Source: Rhodobacter huangdaonensis
GTDB taxonomy: Bacteria; Pseudomonadota; Alphaproteobacteria; Rhodobacterales; Rhodobacteraceae
Assembly (NCBI RefSeq): GCF_004022465.1
Contig: NZ_SAVA01000002.1
Location: forward strand, 1-64,000
Direction of reading: 5' to 3'
Length of the DNA stretch: 64,000 nt
Of the stretch, positions 51,808-60,108 are shown in pieces. The first letter of the stretch is position 1; every line of letters starts with the position of its first letter. A model generated the notes under the pieces. That model ran no database searches and had not been told where the DNA came from. It saw only the letters and a program-made list of their open reading frames with translations. The translations under genes and the position numbers were made by a program.

Positions 51808-52857
51808 ATGACGAAGCGCAAGGCATTTCCGATCCGCTTCGACCCGCGGGGCGACAAGCCCTCCGGGCGGAGTGGAAGGACAGTTCTGGTGGCGGGCGGG
51901 GCCGGTTTCATCGGTTCCAACCTGATCCGAAGGTTGCTCGATCAGGGTGACAGGGTGATCTGCGTCGACAATCTCTCGACCGGGCGGTTCGAGAACATCG
52001 GCACGCTGATCAGCCATCCGCGGTTCTGCTGGGTCCAGCATGACGTGATCGTGCCGTTCACCGTCAGCGGGCCGGTCGACCGGATCTACAACCTGGCCTG
52101 CCCGGCCTCGCCGCCGAAATACCAGGCCGATCCGCTGCACACGTTCAAGACCTCGGTTCTCGGCGCGCTCAACCTGCTCGACATCGCCGAGGAGAAGGGG
52201 GCGCGCATCCTGCAAAGCTCGACCTCCGAGGTCTATGGCGATCCCGACTGCAGCCCGCAGCCGGAGAGCTACCGCGGCAACGTCAATACCGTGGGGCCGC
52301 GCTCCTGCTATGACGAGGGCAAGCGTGCTGCCGAAACGCTGTTCTACGAAACCCATCGCACGAAGCGGGTGGACATCCGCATCGCCCGGATTTTCAATAC
52401 CTACGGTCCGCGGATGGACCCGGAGGACGGGCGCGTGGTGTCGAACTTCATCGTGCAGGCGATCAGTGGCGAGCCGCTGACGGTCTATGGCGATGGCCTG
52501 CAGACGCGGTCCTTCTGCTACGTCTCGGATATGGTCGACGCGCTGCAGATGCTGATGGAGGCGCCGGAGGGGCAGCATTCGATCTTCGCCCCGGTGAACC
52601 TCGGCAATCCGGGCGAGTTCACCATGCTCGAGCTGGCGCGGATGGTGCTCGAGCTGACCGGCGCGCGCGGCCCGCTCGTGCATATGCCGCTGCCGAAGGA
52701 CGACCCGCTGCAGCGTCGCCCCGACATCACCCGGGCGCATGACCTGCTTGGCTGGGAACCGAAGGTGGCGCTGCGCGAGGGGCTGGTGCCGACGATCGCC
52801 TATTTCCGTCAGGAACTGCAGGCGCAGCAGCGGCTTGCCGCGGGTGGCGTGGCATGA
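51808..52857 (+). CDS. UDP-glucuronate decarboxylase (UDP-xylose synthase)
   Basis: NAD-dependent short-chain dehydrogenase of 349 residues that converts UDP-glucuronate to UDP-xylose. Seen are the Rossmann motif VAGGAGFIGSNLI, the UXS hallmark IYNLACPASPPKYQADP, STSEVYGDP, and the catalytic Tyr-x3-Lys in SCYDEGKRAAETL, with GPRMDPEDGRVVSNF further on. The N-terminal about 25 residues (KRKAFPIRFDPRGDK) are basic and unlike the standard start. It overlaps the following epimerase gene by 4 bp. Together the two could supply UDP-xylose and UDP-arabinose for the GT2 synthase. Confidence 0.93.
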   Translation: MTKRKAFPIRFDPRGDKPSGRSGRTVLVAGGAGFIGSNLIRRLLDQGDRVICVDNLSTGRFENIGTLISHPRFCWVQHDVIVPFTVSGPVDRIYNLACPASPPKYQADPLHTFKTSVLGALNLLDIAEEKGARILQSSTSEVYGDPDCSPQPESYRGNVNTVGPRSCYDEGKRAAETLFYETHRTKRVDIRIARIFNTYGPRMDPEDGRVVSNFIVQAISGEPLTVYGDGLQTRSFCYVSDMVDALQMLMEAPEGQHSIFAPVNLGNPGEFTMLELARMVLELTGARGPLVHMPLPKDDPLQRRPDITRAHDLLGWEPKVALREGLVPTIAYFRQELQAQQRLAAGGVA

Positions 52858-53849
52858 CCTTGCCGAAGACAGTGCTGGTGACCGGCGGTGCGGGCTATAT
52901 CGGCTCGCATTGCTGCAAGGCGCTGGCCGAGGCGGGCTGTACGCCGGTCACCTTCGACAACCTCTCGCGCGGCCATGCCGATGCGGTGAAATGGGGGCCG
53001 CTGGTGCGCGGCGACCTGCGTGACAGGGCGGCGGTTCTCGCCGCCCTGCGCGCGCACCGGGCCGAGGCGGTGATCCATTTCGCCGCCCTTGCCTATGTCG
53101 GCGAGAGCGTGACCGACCCGCAGGCCTATTACGACAACAACCTCGGCGGCATGATCGGGCTTCTGGGCGCGATGCAGGCGGCGGGGCTGACGCAGATCGT
53201 GTTTTCCTCGAGCTGCGCCACCTACGGCACGCCCGACCGGCTGCCGATCTCGGAAGACATGCCGCAGGCGCCGATCAACCCCTATGGCCGCACCAAGCTC
53301 GTGTGCGAATGGATGCTGCGCGATGCGGGCGTGGCCTGGGGGCTGCGCCATGTTGCGCTGCGCTACTTCAACGCGGCGGGGGCCGATCCCGCGGGCGAGG
53401 CCGGCGAGCGGCACGACCCCGAGACGCATCTGCTGCCGCTGGCGCTGCTCGCCGCCTCGGGCAAGGGCGGGCCGCTGCGGATCTTCGGCACCGATTACCC
53501 GACGCCCGACGGCACCTGCATCCGCGACTACATCCATGTCACCGATCTGGCACGGGCGCATGTCCAGGCGCTTGCCTATCTCGCGGAGGCGGGCGAGAGT
53601 GTGGCCCTGAACCTCGGGACAGGGCAGGGGGCATCGGTGCGCGAGGTGGTGGCGATGATCGAGCGGGTGACCGGACGCGCTGTCCCGGTCCTTGAGGAGC
53701 CGCGCCGTCCGGGCGACCCGGCGGCGCTTTACGCCGAGATCGCGCGTGCCGGGGCGGTGCTCGGCTTCCGGCCCGAGTTCGGGCTCGAACGGATCGTCGC
53801 CGACGCCGCGCCCTGGTTCGGCCATGGGGATATCAAGGCCGGGCCATGA
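52854..53849 (+). CDS. galE: GalE-like UDP-sugar 4-epimerase
   Basis: NAD-dependent epimerase of 331 residues. GalE-type features are VTGGAGYIGSHCCKAL, the catalytic Ser in FSSSCATYG, the Tyr-x3-Lys of NPYGRTK, and ALRYFNAAGADPAGEAGE. As it overlaps a UDP-xylose synthase, the preferred substrate may be UDP-xylose (giving UDP-arabinose, as in rhizobial Uxe) rather than UDP-glucose; motif reading alone cannot tell. It ends in an ATGA overlap with the glycosyltransferase gene. Confidence 0.9.
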   Translation: MTLPKTVLVTGGAGYIGSHCCKALAEAGCTPVTFDNLSRGHADAVKWGPLVRGDLRDRAAVLAALRAHRAEAVIHFAALAYVGESVTDPQAYYDNNLGGMIGLLGAMQAAGLTQIVFSSSCATYGTPDRLPISEDMPQAPINPYGRTKLVCEWMLRDAGVAWGLRHVALRYFNAAGADPAGEAGERHDPETHLLPLALLAASGKGGPLRIFGTDYPTPDGTCIRDYIHVTDLARAHVQALAYLAEAGESVALNLGTGQGASVREVVAMIERVTGRAVPVLEEPRRPGDPAALYAEIARAGAVLGFRPEFGLERIVADAAPWFGHGDIKAGP

Positions 53850-55693
53850 GCCGTCATCCCGCACTGGAGCCGCGTCCGATGCTTGCGCCGGTGGTGACGG
53901 GGGCGAAGGCGCTGCGCTATCGGCTGGTGATTGCGCTCTGGCTCGTGGTGGCGGGCTGGTTCTGGGCGTGGTGGCTGCAGCCTGCACATGTCATCGGCTT
54001 CTGGCGCTACTGGCTGGTGACCGCGGCGATGATCTGGATCTGGGGGATGCAGCTCTATTTCGTGCTGATCTTCCTCTTTGCCCGGCACTCGGTCGCGCCC
54101 GATCCGGTGCCGGGGCGCTGGCGCGTCGCGATGGTGACGACCAAGACCCCGTCCGAGCCGTTCTCGGTGGTGCGCAAGACGCTCGAGGCGATGCTGGCGC
54201 AGGACTATCCGCATGACACCTGGCTTGCCGACGAGGACCCGTCCGAGGAGACGCGCGCCTGGTGTGCAGCGCATCGGGTGATGATCTCGACCCGCAAGGG
54301 GGTGGCCGAGTATCACCGCGCCGAATGGCCGCGCCGGACCCGCTGCAAGGAAGGCAACCTTGCGTATTTCTACGACACCTGGGGCTATCGGGACTATGAC
54401 ATCGTCAGCCAGCTTGATGCCGACCATGTGCCGCAGCCCGGCTATCTGCGCGAGATGCTGCGCCCCTTCGCCGATCCCGAGGTGGGCTATGTCAGCGCGC
54501 CCTCGATCTGTGCCGCCAATGCTGCCGAAAGCTGGGCGGCCCGGACCCGGCTTTACGCCGAGGCGGCCTTCCATGGCGTGTTTCAGGCGGGCTACACCGG
54601 GGTTCTGACGCCGATGTGCATCGGCTCGCATTACGCGGTGCGCACGGTGGCGCTGAAGGCGGCGGGCGGGCTTGGCCCGGAGCTTGCCGAGGACCATTCC
54701 ACCACCATGCTGATCGCCGCGGCGGGCTGGCGGGGCGTGCATGCGATCGACGCGATCGCGGTCGGAGACGGGCCGGCGACGCTGCCCGATCTGGTGACGC
54801 AGGAATTCCAGTGGTCGCGCTCGCTGATGAGCCTGCTGCTGCGCTACACGCCGTCCTATCTCGGCAAGCTGCCGCTGCGGCTCAAGCTGCTCTTCCTGCT
54901 GTGCCAGAGCTGGTATGCGTTCTTCGCGATCACCATGGCCTCGATGTATGTGCTGCCGATCCTGGCGGTGTGCTTCGACATCCGCTTCGCCGACGTCACC
55001 TATCCCGCCTTCCTCGGCCATTCGCTGCCCTCGGTCGCGGTGATGATCGTCTTTGCCTACATGATGCGCCACGACGGGTTGTTCCGGCCGCGCGATGCCA
55101 AGGTGATCGCCTGGGAGAAGGCGCTGTTCGTCATCCTGCAATGGCCCTGGGTGCTGTGGGGCTGCCTGATGGCGGTCTGGGACCGGGTGACCGGGCGCTT
55201 CGTCGACTTCCGCATCACCCCCAAGGGCGAGGCCGCCGCCGCGGTGCTGCCGCCGCGGATCTTCTGGCTCTATCTGCTGCTTGCCACCGGGGCGATCGTG
55301 CCGGTGCTGACGGTCTCGGCAGTGACCGAGGCGCGGGGCTTCTACCTGCTGTCGATCATCAATGCGCTGCTCTATGTGACGCTGCTCGTGGTCATCTTGC
55401 GGCATCACCGCAGCGAGGCGCGGGCGAAGGGGCAGACGCTGCGCGACGGTGCGGAATTCGCACGATATGTCTTCGGTTTGACCCTTGTCATGGCGCTCTG
55501 TGTGGGGGGCATTATACTTCGGGGCGATGCGAGCCTGCGTGCGCTCGCCGTTGGCCTTGTGCCGTTGAAACTGACCCGAGTCGAATACATCGTCTCGGGG
55601 GCTGGCAAGGGGCAGAGCGGAGACGTGCATGTTCGTTTCGCACCCGATCTGTCCATTTGGTTCTCGAAGGAGAATGGGGAGGGGGAAAAATGA
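53846..55693 (+). CDS. Membrane GT2 polysaccharide synthase
   Basis: A 615-residue processive family 2 glycosyltransferase of the cellulose synthase-like type. Two transmembrane helices (about 25-75) precede the catalytic domain: LADEDPSEE (first Asp), the D-x-D of QLDADHVPQ, EDHSTTM (TED equivalent) and QEFQWSRSL in the QxxRW position, where a Gln replaces Arg. Four to six more helices form the channel, and a short periplasmic tail ends it. It should polymerise and export a beta-linked polymer from UDP-sugars. No PilZ domain or c-di-GMP site is visible. The neighbours supply nucleotide sugars and a GH26-like hydrolase, as in other synthase-dependent systems. Confidence 0.88.
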   Translation: MSRHPALEPRPMLAPVVTGAKALRYRLVIALWLVVAGWFWAWWLQPAHVIGFWRYWLVTAAMIWIWGMQLYFVLIFLFARHSVAPDPVPGRWRVAMVTTKTPSEPFSVVRKTLEAMLAQDYPHDTWLADEDPSEETRAWCAAHRVMISTRKGVAEYHRAEWPRRTRCKEGNLAYFYDTWGYRDYDIVSQLDADHVPQPGYLREMLRPFADPEVGYVSAPSICAANAAESWAARTRLYAEAAFHGVFQAGYTGVLTPMCIGSHYAVRTVALKAAGGLGPELAEDHSTTMLIAAAGWRGVHAIDAIAVGDGPATLPDLVTQEFQWSRSLMSLLLRYTPSYLGKLPLRLKLLFLLCQSWYAFFAITMASMYVLPILAVCFDIRFADVTYPAFLGHSLPSVAVMIVFAYMMRHDGLFRPRDAKVIAWEKALFVILQWPWVLWGCLMAVWDRVTGRFVDFRITPKGEAAAAVLPPRIFWLYLLLATGAIVPVLTVSAVTEARGFYLLSIINALLYVTLLVVILRHHRSEARAKGQTLRDGAEFARYVFGLTLVMALCVGGIILRGDASLRALAVGLVPLKLTRVEYIVSGAGKGQSGDVHVRFAPDLSIWFSKENGEGEK

Positions 55694-56586
55694 AGTATTC
55701 TTTCGTGAAGGGCATTGCCGCATGCGCCGCGGTGCTCTGTCTGGCGGGGCCGGCTCTGGCGGCTCCCGTCGAGGTGCCGCCGGGAGACGTCCCGTTCGGG
55801 GTCTATGACCCGGACGGCGATTTCACCGACAAGAATCCGGTGGTGATCGAGCATCTGTTCCTGCCGTGGGAGGACGTCTACCTGCCATCGCTGAACGATG
55901 CCGACCAATATGCGCTGGAACGGCACCGGGCGCTTCTGGTCACGGTCGAGCCCTGGACCTGGTCGCGCAGCGAGCGCAACACCGCGAAATACCTGCGCCG
56001 GGGCATCGCACGCGGTGAATACGACCCGAACATGGCCGCCATCTGCGACGTGCTGGCCACGCTGAAAAGCCCGGTCACGCTGCGTTTCGCCCATGAGATG
56101 GACGACACCTCGGGCCAGTTCATCTGGGCGGGGTGGAATCCCAAGGACTACATCTCTGCCTATCGCCACATGATCGACCTGTGCCGTGCGCATGCGCCCA
56201 ACATCACCGTGATGTGGTCGCCGCTTGGCGAGCCGAACATGGCCGAGTACTACCCGGGCGACGATTACGTCGATCTGGTCGGGCTCTCGATCTTCGGGCT
56301 GCAGGCGTGGGACGAGGCGAAATACGGCCATGACCGCACCTTCGACGAGATCTTCGCGCCGCGCTACGAGCGGGCCGCGAAGTTCGGCAAGCCGGTCGTC
56401 GTCGCCGAACTCGGCTATGTCGGCGATGCCAAATATGTCCAGATGTGGAAGGACAGCGTGCGGGTCGAGAAGAAGGACTACCCGAGTCTCGTCGGCGTGG
56501 TCTACTTCAACCAGCACGAGGTTTATCCCTGGCCGGAGAACTTCGGCACGCCCGACTGGCGCATGAAGAACCAGATCCTGCAATAG
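55690..56586 (+). CDS. Secreted GH26-like glycoside hydrolase
   Basis: A 298-residue exported protein with signal peptide (AACAAVLCLAGPALA, cleavage near 24) and a GH26/beta-mannanase-like TIM barrel. Two catalytic Glu candidates are seen: RFAHEMDD near residue 136 (acid/base) and VVAELGYVG near 240 (nucleophile). The ATG overlaps the synthase stop, so both are made together. In alginate, cellulose and Pel systems a hydrolase of the polymer is encoded beside the synthase; a matching role here is inferred, and the substrate need not be mannan. A strong terminator follows. Confidence 0.83.
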   Translation: MKYSFVKGIAACAAVLCLAGPALAAPVEVPPGDVPFGVYDPDGDFTDKNPVVIEHLFLPWEDVYLPSLNDADQYALERHRALLVTVEPWTWSRSERNTAKYLRRGIARGEYDPNMAAICDVLATLKSPVTLRFAHEMDDTSGQFIWAGWNPKDYISAYRHMIDLCRAHAPNITVMWSPLGEPNMAEYYPGDDYVDLVGLSIFGLQAWDEAKYGHDRTFDEIFAPRYERAAKFGKPVVVAELGYVGDAKYVQMWKDSVRVEKKDYPSLVGVVYFNQHEVYPWPENFGTPDWRMKNQILQ

Positions 56587-56638
56587 GGTTTCTGACGGCG
56601 AAAAATCGCCGATCCGGCGCCCTGAGGGCAATGACATG

Positions 56639-56672
56639 AAAACGCGGGGGAAATCACTTCCCCCGCGTTTTC
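56639..56672 (+). terminator. Intrinsic terminator of the polysaccharide locus
   Basis: The stem AAAACGCGGGGGAA with TTCCCCCGCGTTTT (14 bp, 5-nt loop) is perfect and ends in T's. It lies 52 bp after the GH26-like gene and marks the operon end. Confidence 0.93.
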
Positions 56673-56816
56673 GTTGCCGCTGCCGCATCGGTGCCACAAT
56701 TTCGCCCCGCTCGCGCTTGGCTTGACGCGTAGGTGTTTTTCCTGTGATCGATAGGGACCGAGAACGCGGGGCCCCAAGGATCACAGGGGTTCAACGCGTC
56801 ACAGCACGAGGCAGGC

Positions 56817-57098
56817 ATGACCATCTTCGATTTGATTTCCCGCACGGCTGCGGCCGCGACCGTCACCTTGATCGCGATCGCGCCCGTTCACGCCGAAACG
56901 GCAACCATCGACGTCCTCCCCACCCACGGCGTGGTGGTGAAGACTGCGGCGGGCCAGGGCTCCGCCCGGTTCGACTGGCTGCGCCCGACCACTCCGATCG
57001 TCGCCGAACGCGTGGCCTATGTCACGCCGCCCGGCAACGGCAGCTGGATCTGCTCGCCCTCGGGCTTCGGCTCGAAGTCGAAGTGCTACCGCCGCTGA
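56817..57098 (+). CDS. Small secreted protein, unknown
   Basis: A 93-residue protein with an N-terminal signal peptide (about residues 1-26, AAAATVTLIAIAPVHA) and a mature part ending GNGSWICSPSGFGSKSKCYRR, where two cysteines may form a disulfide. No family is recognised. ATG 56817 has GAGGCAGGC just upstream. The gene is isolated by the terminator on its left and convergent with rlmJ on its right. Coding bias and the clear signal peptide support it. Confidence 0.72.
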   Translation: MTIFDLISRTAAAATVTLIAIAPVHAETATIDVLPTHGVVVKTAAGQGSARFDWLRPTTPIVAERVAYVTPPGNGSWICSPSGFGSKSKCYRR

Positions 57099-57173
57099 GC
57101 GGCCGGCACCGGGCAGTCTGCACCGCCTCTCTGACGCGTCCGGCGTGACGGCCCAGCCGTCGCGACCGGGGCC

Positions 57174-57971
57174 TCAGAGGCCGCGGAACAGCTTGGCCAG
57201 ACGATTCGCTTCGTCGCCGAGGCCCCAGGGCGGGTTCAGCACGACCATGCCCGAACCGATCATGCCATGCCCCTCGCGGGCAGGCGGAAAACGCACCTCG
57301 CTCAGCAGGGCGTCCGGATGCGCAGCCATCAGCGCGCGCACCATTGCCGCCTGCGCCGGTGCCACCGCGACCGAGGGCGCCAGCACCGGATACCACAGCG
57401 CGATCACGCCCACGTTCCACTTGCGCGCCACCTGGCCCAGCACCCGCGGGATCGTGTCGTAATCGGTTTTCACTTCCCAGCTCGGGTCGATCAGCAGCAG
57501 CCCGCGCCGCGGCGTCGGCGGTGTCAGGGCATGCACCATCTCGAGCCCGTCCTTGTGGTGCAGCACGCCGCCATAGGGCGCCATCGCGGCGCGCAGCGCC
57601 TCGAACTCGCGCGGGTGCAGCTCGCACAGCTGGATCGAGTCGATCGGACGCAGCAGGCTTGCCGCGACAAGCGGCGAGCCCGGATAGGCGCGCCCGCCAT
57701 GCGCCGCGCGCACCGCGGCAAGCGCCCGGGCATAGGGATGGGCGGGCGGGAACCAGCCCAGCCGTTCCACCCGCTCGATCCCGGCTGCCGCCTCGCCGGT
57801 CTTCACCGCCTCGGCGGCGTCAAGCGCATAGAGCCCGCGGCCCGAATGGGTCTCGAGATAGCTCAGCGGCTTTTCCTTGCGGGTCATGTAGTCGAGCATC
57901 ACCGCGAGCAGCGCATGCTTGTGCACGTCCGCGAGGTTTCCGGCATGATAGATGTGTTGATAGGACAGCAT
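57174..57971 (-). CDS. rlmJ: RlmJ, 23S rRNA (adenine-2030-N6)-methyltransferase
   Basis: SAM-dependent methyltransferase of 265 residues. The start MLSYQHIYHAGNLADVHKH and the ETHSGRGLY segment are typical of RlmJ. Motif IV, usually DPPY in N6-adenine methyltransferases, reads DPSWE (in LLLIDPSWEVKTDYD). Tyr to Trp at this place is unusual, though the aromatic stacking may still work. The ATG has GGAGGAAGCC upstream. It is downstream of the hairpin RNA array on the same strand and could be read through from it. Confidence 0.92.
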   Translation of the reverse strand: MLSYQHIYHAGNLADVHKHALLAVMLDYMTRKEKPLSYLETHSGRGLYALDAAEAVKTGEAAAGIERVERLGWFPPAHPYARALAAVRAAHGGRAYPGSPLVAASLLRPIDSIQLCELHPREFEALRAAMAPYGGVLHHKDGLEMVHALTPPTPRRGLLLIDPSWEVKTDYDTIPRVLGQVARKWNVGVIALWYPVLAPSVAVAPAQAAMVRALMAAHPDALLSEVRFPPAREGHGMIGSGMVVLNPPWGLGDEANRLAKLFRGL

Positions 57972-58076
57972 GGCTTCCTCCGTTCACCCCTCAATGCCGC
58001 CGGATGCGGCCGTCCGCAAGGGCGGCGGGCACAAGGCGTGGCGGGGGCTGCGGAGGAGGGAGGGGCTGAAATGGAA
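57972..58076 (-). other. Spacer between rlmJ and the hairpin array
   Basis: Gene-free and GC-rich. It contains a GCCGCC/GGCGGC-type stem (about 57996-58026) that could end the array transcript. It also holds a degenerate copy of the array motif (GGAGGAGGGAGGGG near 58051) without a stem. Confidence 0.5.
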
Positions 58077-58148
58077 ACGGCGGCCCCAGGGAGGAGGAGG
58101 GGGCCGCCGTCCGAACCATGACCCCAGGGAGGAGGAGGGGGCCTTGGT
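58077..58148 (-). ncRNA. Cuckoo/CcsR-type sRNA, unit 5
   Basis: Last unit of the array in transcription order. The first hairpin (58115-58148) is imperfect. The second (58077-58110) has an 11-bp stem ACGGCGGCCCC/GGGGCCGCCGT. Both present the loop CUCCUCCUCCCU on the minus-strand RNA. Confidence 0.8.
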
Positions 58149-58154
58149 ATGGGT

Positions 58155-58222
58155 GGCACCGCTCGGGAGGAGGAGTGAGCGGCACCGGAGCCGTCGGCCC
58201 AGGGAGGAGGAGGGGCCTTCGG
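58155..58222 (-). ncRNA. Cuckoo/CcsR-type sRNA, unit 4
   Basis: First hairpin about 58191-58222 (GGCCC/GGGCC core). Second hairpin 58155-58186 has a 10-bp stem with two G-U pairs and a shorter loop, reading CACUCCUCCUCCC. Only 4 nt separate the two. Confidence 0.8.
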
Positions 58223-58232
58223 TATGTCGAAC

Positions 58233-58295
58233 GGCGACCCCAGGGAGGAGGAGGGGGTCGCCGCCTGTCACGACGGGCCGGGAGGAGGATGGCCC
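58233..58295 (-). ncRNA. Cuckoo/CcsR-type sRNA, unit 3
   Basis: First hairpin 58275-58295 (GGGCC/GGCCC, loop AUCCUCCUCCC). Second hairpin 58233-58262 (9-bp GGCGACCCC/GGGGTCGCC). A 12-nt linker joins them. Confidence 0.82.
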
Positions 58296-58323
58296 TTCGC
58301 AAGTCTCGCGCCGAGAAGAAAGC

Positions 58324-58396
58324 GCGGTGCCCTCAGGGAGGAGGAGGAGGGCACCGCCTTCTTTACGAGACCCCAGGGAGGAGGAGGGGGCCATCG
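58324..58396 (-). ncRNA. Cuckoo/CcsR-type sRNA, unit 2
   Basis: First hairpin 58366-58396 (imperfect, CCCC/GGGG core). Second hairpin 58324-58357 is an 11-bp perfect stem GCGGTGCCCTC/GAGGGCACCGC. The second loop again carries CUCCUCCUCCCU. Confidence 0.82.
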
Positions 58397-58441
58397 CATC
58401 GGCTTTCCGGCAGTGCCTTGCGGCTGGGGCCGGTATAGGGT

Positions 58442-58510
58442 GGCGGTGCCCTCAGGGAGGAGGAGGAGGACACCGCCGATTTCCGAGGCCCAGGGAGGAG
58501 GAGGGGCCTC
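58442..58510 (-). ncRNA. Cuckoo/CcsR-type sRNA, unit 1 (next to the DUF1127 gene)
   Basis: First of five tandem two-hairpin units read from the minus strand. Hairpin 1 is 58485-58510 (GAGGCCC/GGGCCTC) and hairpin 2 is 58442-58477 (GGCGGTG/CACCGCC). Loops read CUCCUCCUCCCU, which can mask Shine-Dalgarno sequences. In Rhodobacter sphaeroides four such RNAs (CcsR1-4) are cotranscribed with a DUF1127 gene and cleaved from it; here the neighbour is the same but the array has five. Unit borders are inferred from spacing; promoter and processing sites were not located. Confidence 0.83.
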
Positions 58511-58522
58511 AGGAAGGGAAAC

Positions 58523-58726
58523 TTATTTGCCGTAGGCAGCCTCGAGGGCCACGCGAGTGATCATCGAGCGATGGATCCCGAGGTCTTCGAGCTCGGCGCC
58601 CGAAAGCGACTTCAGCTCGCGCAGGGTCTGGCGGAACACTTTGCGCCGTGCCATCCCTTCCCGGAAGCTGGCAACCAGCTGCGCCAGTCCGAAGTCGGCG
58701 GTGCGGATGTCGGTAACCAGAGCCAT
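58523..58726 (-). CDS. DUF1127 small protein (CcaF1-like)
   Basis: A 67-residue protein with the DUF1127 core: RRKVFRQTLRELKSLSGAELEDLGIHRSMI. R. sphaeroides CcaF1, encoded before its CcsR RNAs, is an RNA-binding protein that affects their maturation; the same gene order here supports that role. The ATG at 58726 has AGGTTGAG upstream. It starts with MALVTDIRTADFG; a longer frame to 58840 is not needed. A stress promoter (RpoH-type) is expected upstream but none could be assigned with confidence. Confidence 0.92.
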   Translation of the reverse strand: MALVTDIRTADFGLAQLVASFREGMARRKVFRQTLRELKSLSGAELEDLGIHRSMITRVALEAAYGK

Positions 58727-59016
58727 CGTCTCAACCTTTGGTCTTCGTCTCGTCGCGGTGGCCTCTCTGCCATCGCTGTTGACGCAAACATGGCGCCAAT
58801 GCTGCAACTGCACAATAGCTCTGAGCTGCAATGCTGCCATGCAGAAAATGCATAATATGTGCTGACCTAATTTTCGGTCATTTCACCCCGCGTCACGGGA
58901 CATTTTATATTCCTGGGGTGTGTATTTTGCCCCGATTTCGGCGGCAGGCCGGTTTTGCGCCCTTGAACTCCGCGGCCAAAACGCCACAGTTCCGGCAAAA
59001 ATCGGCGGAGAAGATC
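58727..59016. other. Divergent spacer between the DUF1127 gene and mrp
   Basis: A 290-bp region with lower GC around 58790-58960. It contains TGCAGAAAATGCA (short inverted repeat at about 58841) and TGGCGCCA, and must hold promoters for both directions. CTTGAA at about 58961 resembles an RpoH -35 for mrp, without a matching -10. Nothing else is recognised. Confidence 0.4.
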
Positions 59017-60081
59017 ATGGCTCTGAGCAAGGAAACGGTGCTTGAGGCGCTGAAGCGAGTCGCGCTTCCGGGCGGCGGCGACCCTGTCACGCAGGGATTC
59101 GTGCACGCGCTGGCGGTCGAGGCGGGCGTTGTGCGCTTCGTTCTCGAGGGGGCGCCGGGCCCGGCGCTCGAGGCGCTGCGGCCGGCGCTCGAGGCGGCGG
59201 TGCGGGCGCTGCCCGGGGTCGAGAGTGTCACCGTGGTGGTGCCCGCCGGGCCGCCGCGCGGGCTTGGGTCGGGGCCGAAGATCGGCGGTCACCCGGCGCC
59301 GCAGGCGGGGCCGCTGCCGGTCGCGGGGGTGCGCCATGTGATCGCGGTGGGGTCTGGCAAGGGCGGCGTCGGCAAGTCGACGGTCTCGGCCAATCTCGCG
59401 GTGGCGCTGGCGCGGGCGGGCAAGCGGGTCGGGCTGCTCGATGCCGACATCTACGGGCCGAGCCAGCCGCGGATGATGGGGGTGTCGAGGCGCCCCTCCT
59501 CGCCCGATGGCAAGACCATCGTGCCGTTGCAGGCGCATGGCGTCACCCTGATGTCGATCGGGCTGATGCTGAAGGAGGACGAGGCGGTGATCTGGCGCGG
59601 CCCGATGCTGATGGGCGCGCTGCAGCAGATGCTCGGTCAGGTGCAATGGGACGCCTACGGTCCGCTTGACGTGCTGATCATCGACCTGCCGCCCGGCACC
59701 GGCGACATCCAGTTGAGCCTGTGTCAGAAGACCGAGCTCGACGGGGCGATCGTCGTCTCGACGCCGCAGGACATCGCCATGCTCGACGCGAAGAAGGCAA
59801 TCGACATGTTCCGCCGGCTGAACACCCCGGTGCTCGGGCTGATCGAGAACATGTCGACCTATGTCTGTCCGAACTGCGGCCACGAGGCCCATCTCTTCGG
59901 TCATGGCGGGGTCGAGACCGAGGCGGCGCGACTCGGGCTGCCGTTCCTCGGCGCGCTGCCGCTCGATCTCGAGGTGCGGCTTGCGGGCGACGCGGGCACG
60001 CCGGTCGCGGCGGGCGAGGGGGCACCGGCGCAGGCCTATGCGGCGATCGCCCGGCAGCTGATCGCCTCGGGCGCGGTCTGA
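59017..60081 (+). CDS. mrp: Mrp/ApbC, iron-sulfur cluster carrier ATPase
   Basis: P-loop ATPase of 354 residues that carries and inserts Fe-S clusters. It has an N-terminal MIP18/DUF59-like domain (about 1-85, VLEALKRVALPGG), then the deviant Walker A of GSGKGGVGKSTVSANLA, the Mrp signature IIDLPPGTGDIQLSL, and the cluster-binding CPNCGHEAH. The ATG at 59017 has CGGCGGAGAAG upstream and gives MALSKETVLEAL. A terminator follows at 60109. The demethylation and reductase proteins in this window are potential cluster clients, but this is general. Confidence 0.95.
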   Translation: MALSKETVLEALKRVALPGGGDPVTQGFVHALAVEAGVVRFVLEGAPGPALEALRPALEAAVRALPGVESVTVVVPAGPPRGLGSGPKIGGHPAPQAGPLPVAGVRHVIAVGSGKGGVGKSTVSANLAVALARAGKRVGLLDADIYGPSQPRMMGVSRRPSSPDGKTIVPLQAHGVTLMSIGLMLKEDEAVIWRGPMLMGALQQMLGQVQWDAYGPLDVLIIDLPPGTGDIQLSLCQKTELDGAIVVSTPQDIAMLDAKKAIDMFRRLNTPVLGLIENMSTYVCPNCGHEAHLFGHGGVETEAARLGLPFLGALPLDLEVRLAGDAGTPVAAGEGAPAQAYAAIARQLIASGAV

Positions 60082-60108
60082 GCCGGCACCGATCCGGGAT
60101 TTCGCGGG

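Noticed and set aside
51648..51950. A 100-residue frame in the AT-rich spacer
   Set aside because: It overlaps the start of the UDP-xylose synthase in another frame and has no motif.
57970..58560. Open frames across the hairpin array on either strand
   Set aside because: They arise from GGAGGAGG repeats, give low-complexity peptides and ignore the paired stems.
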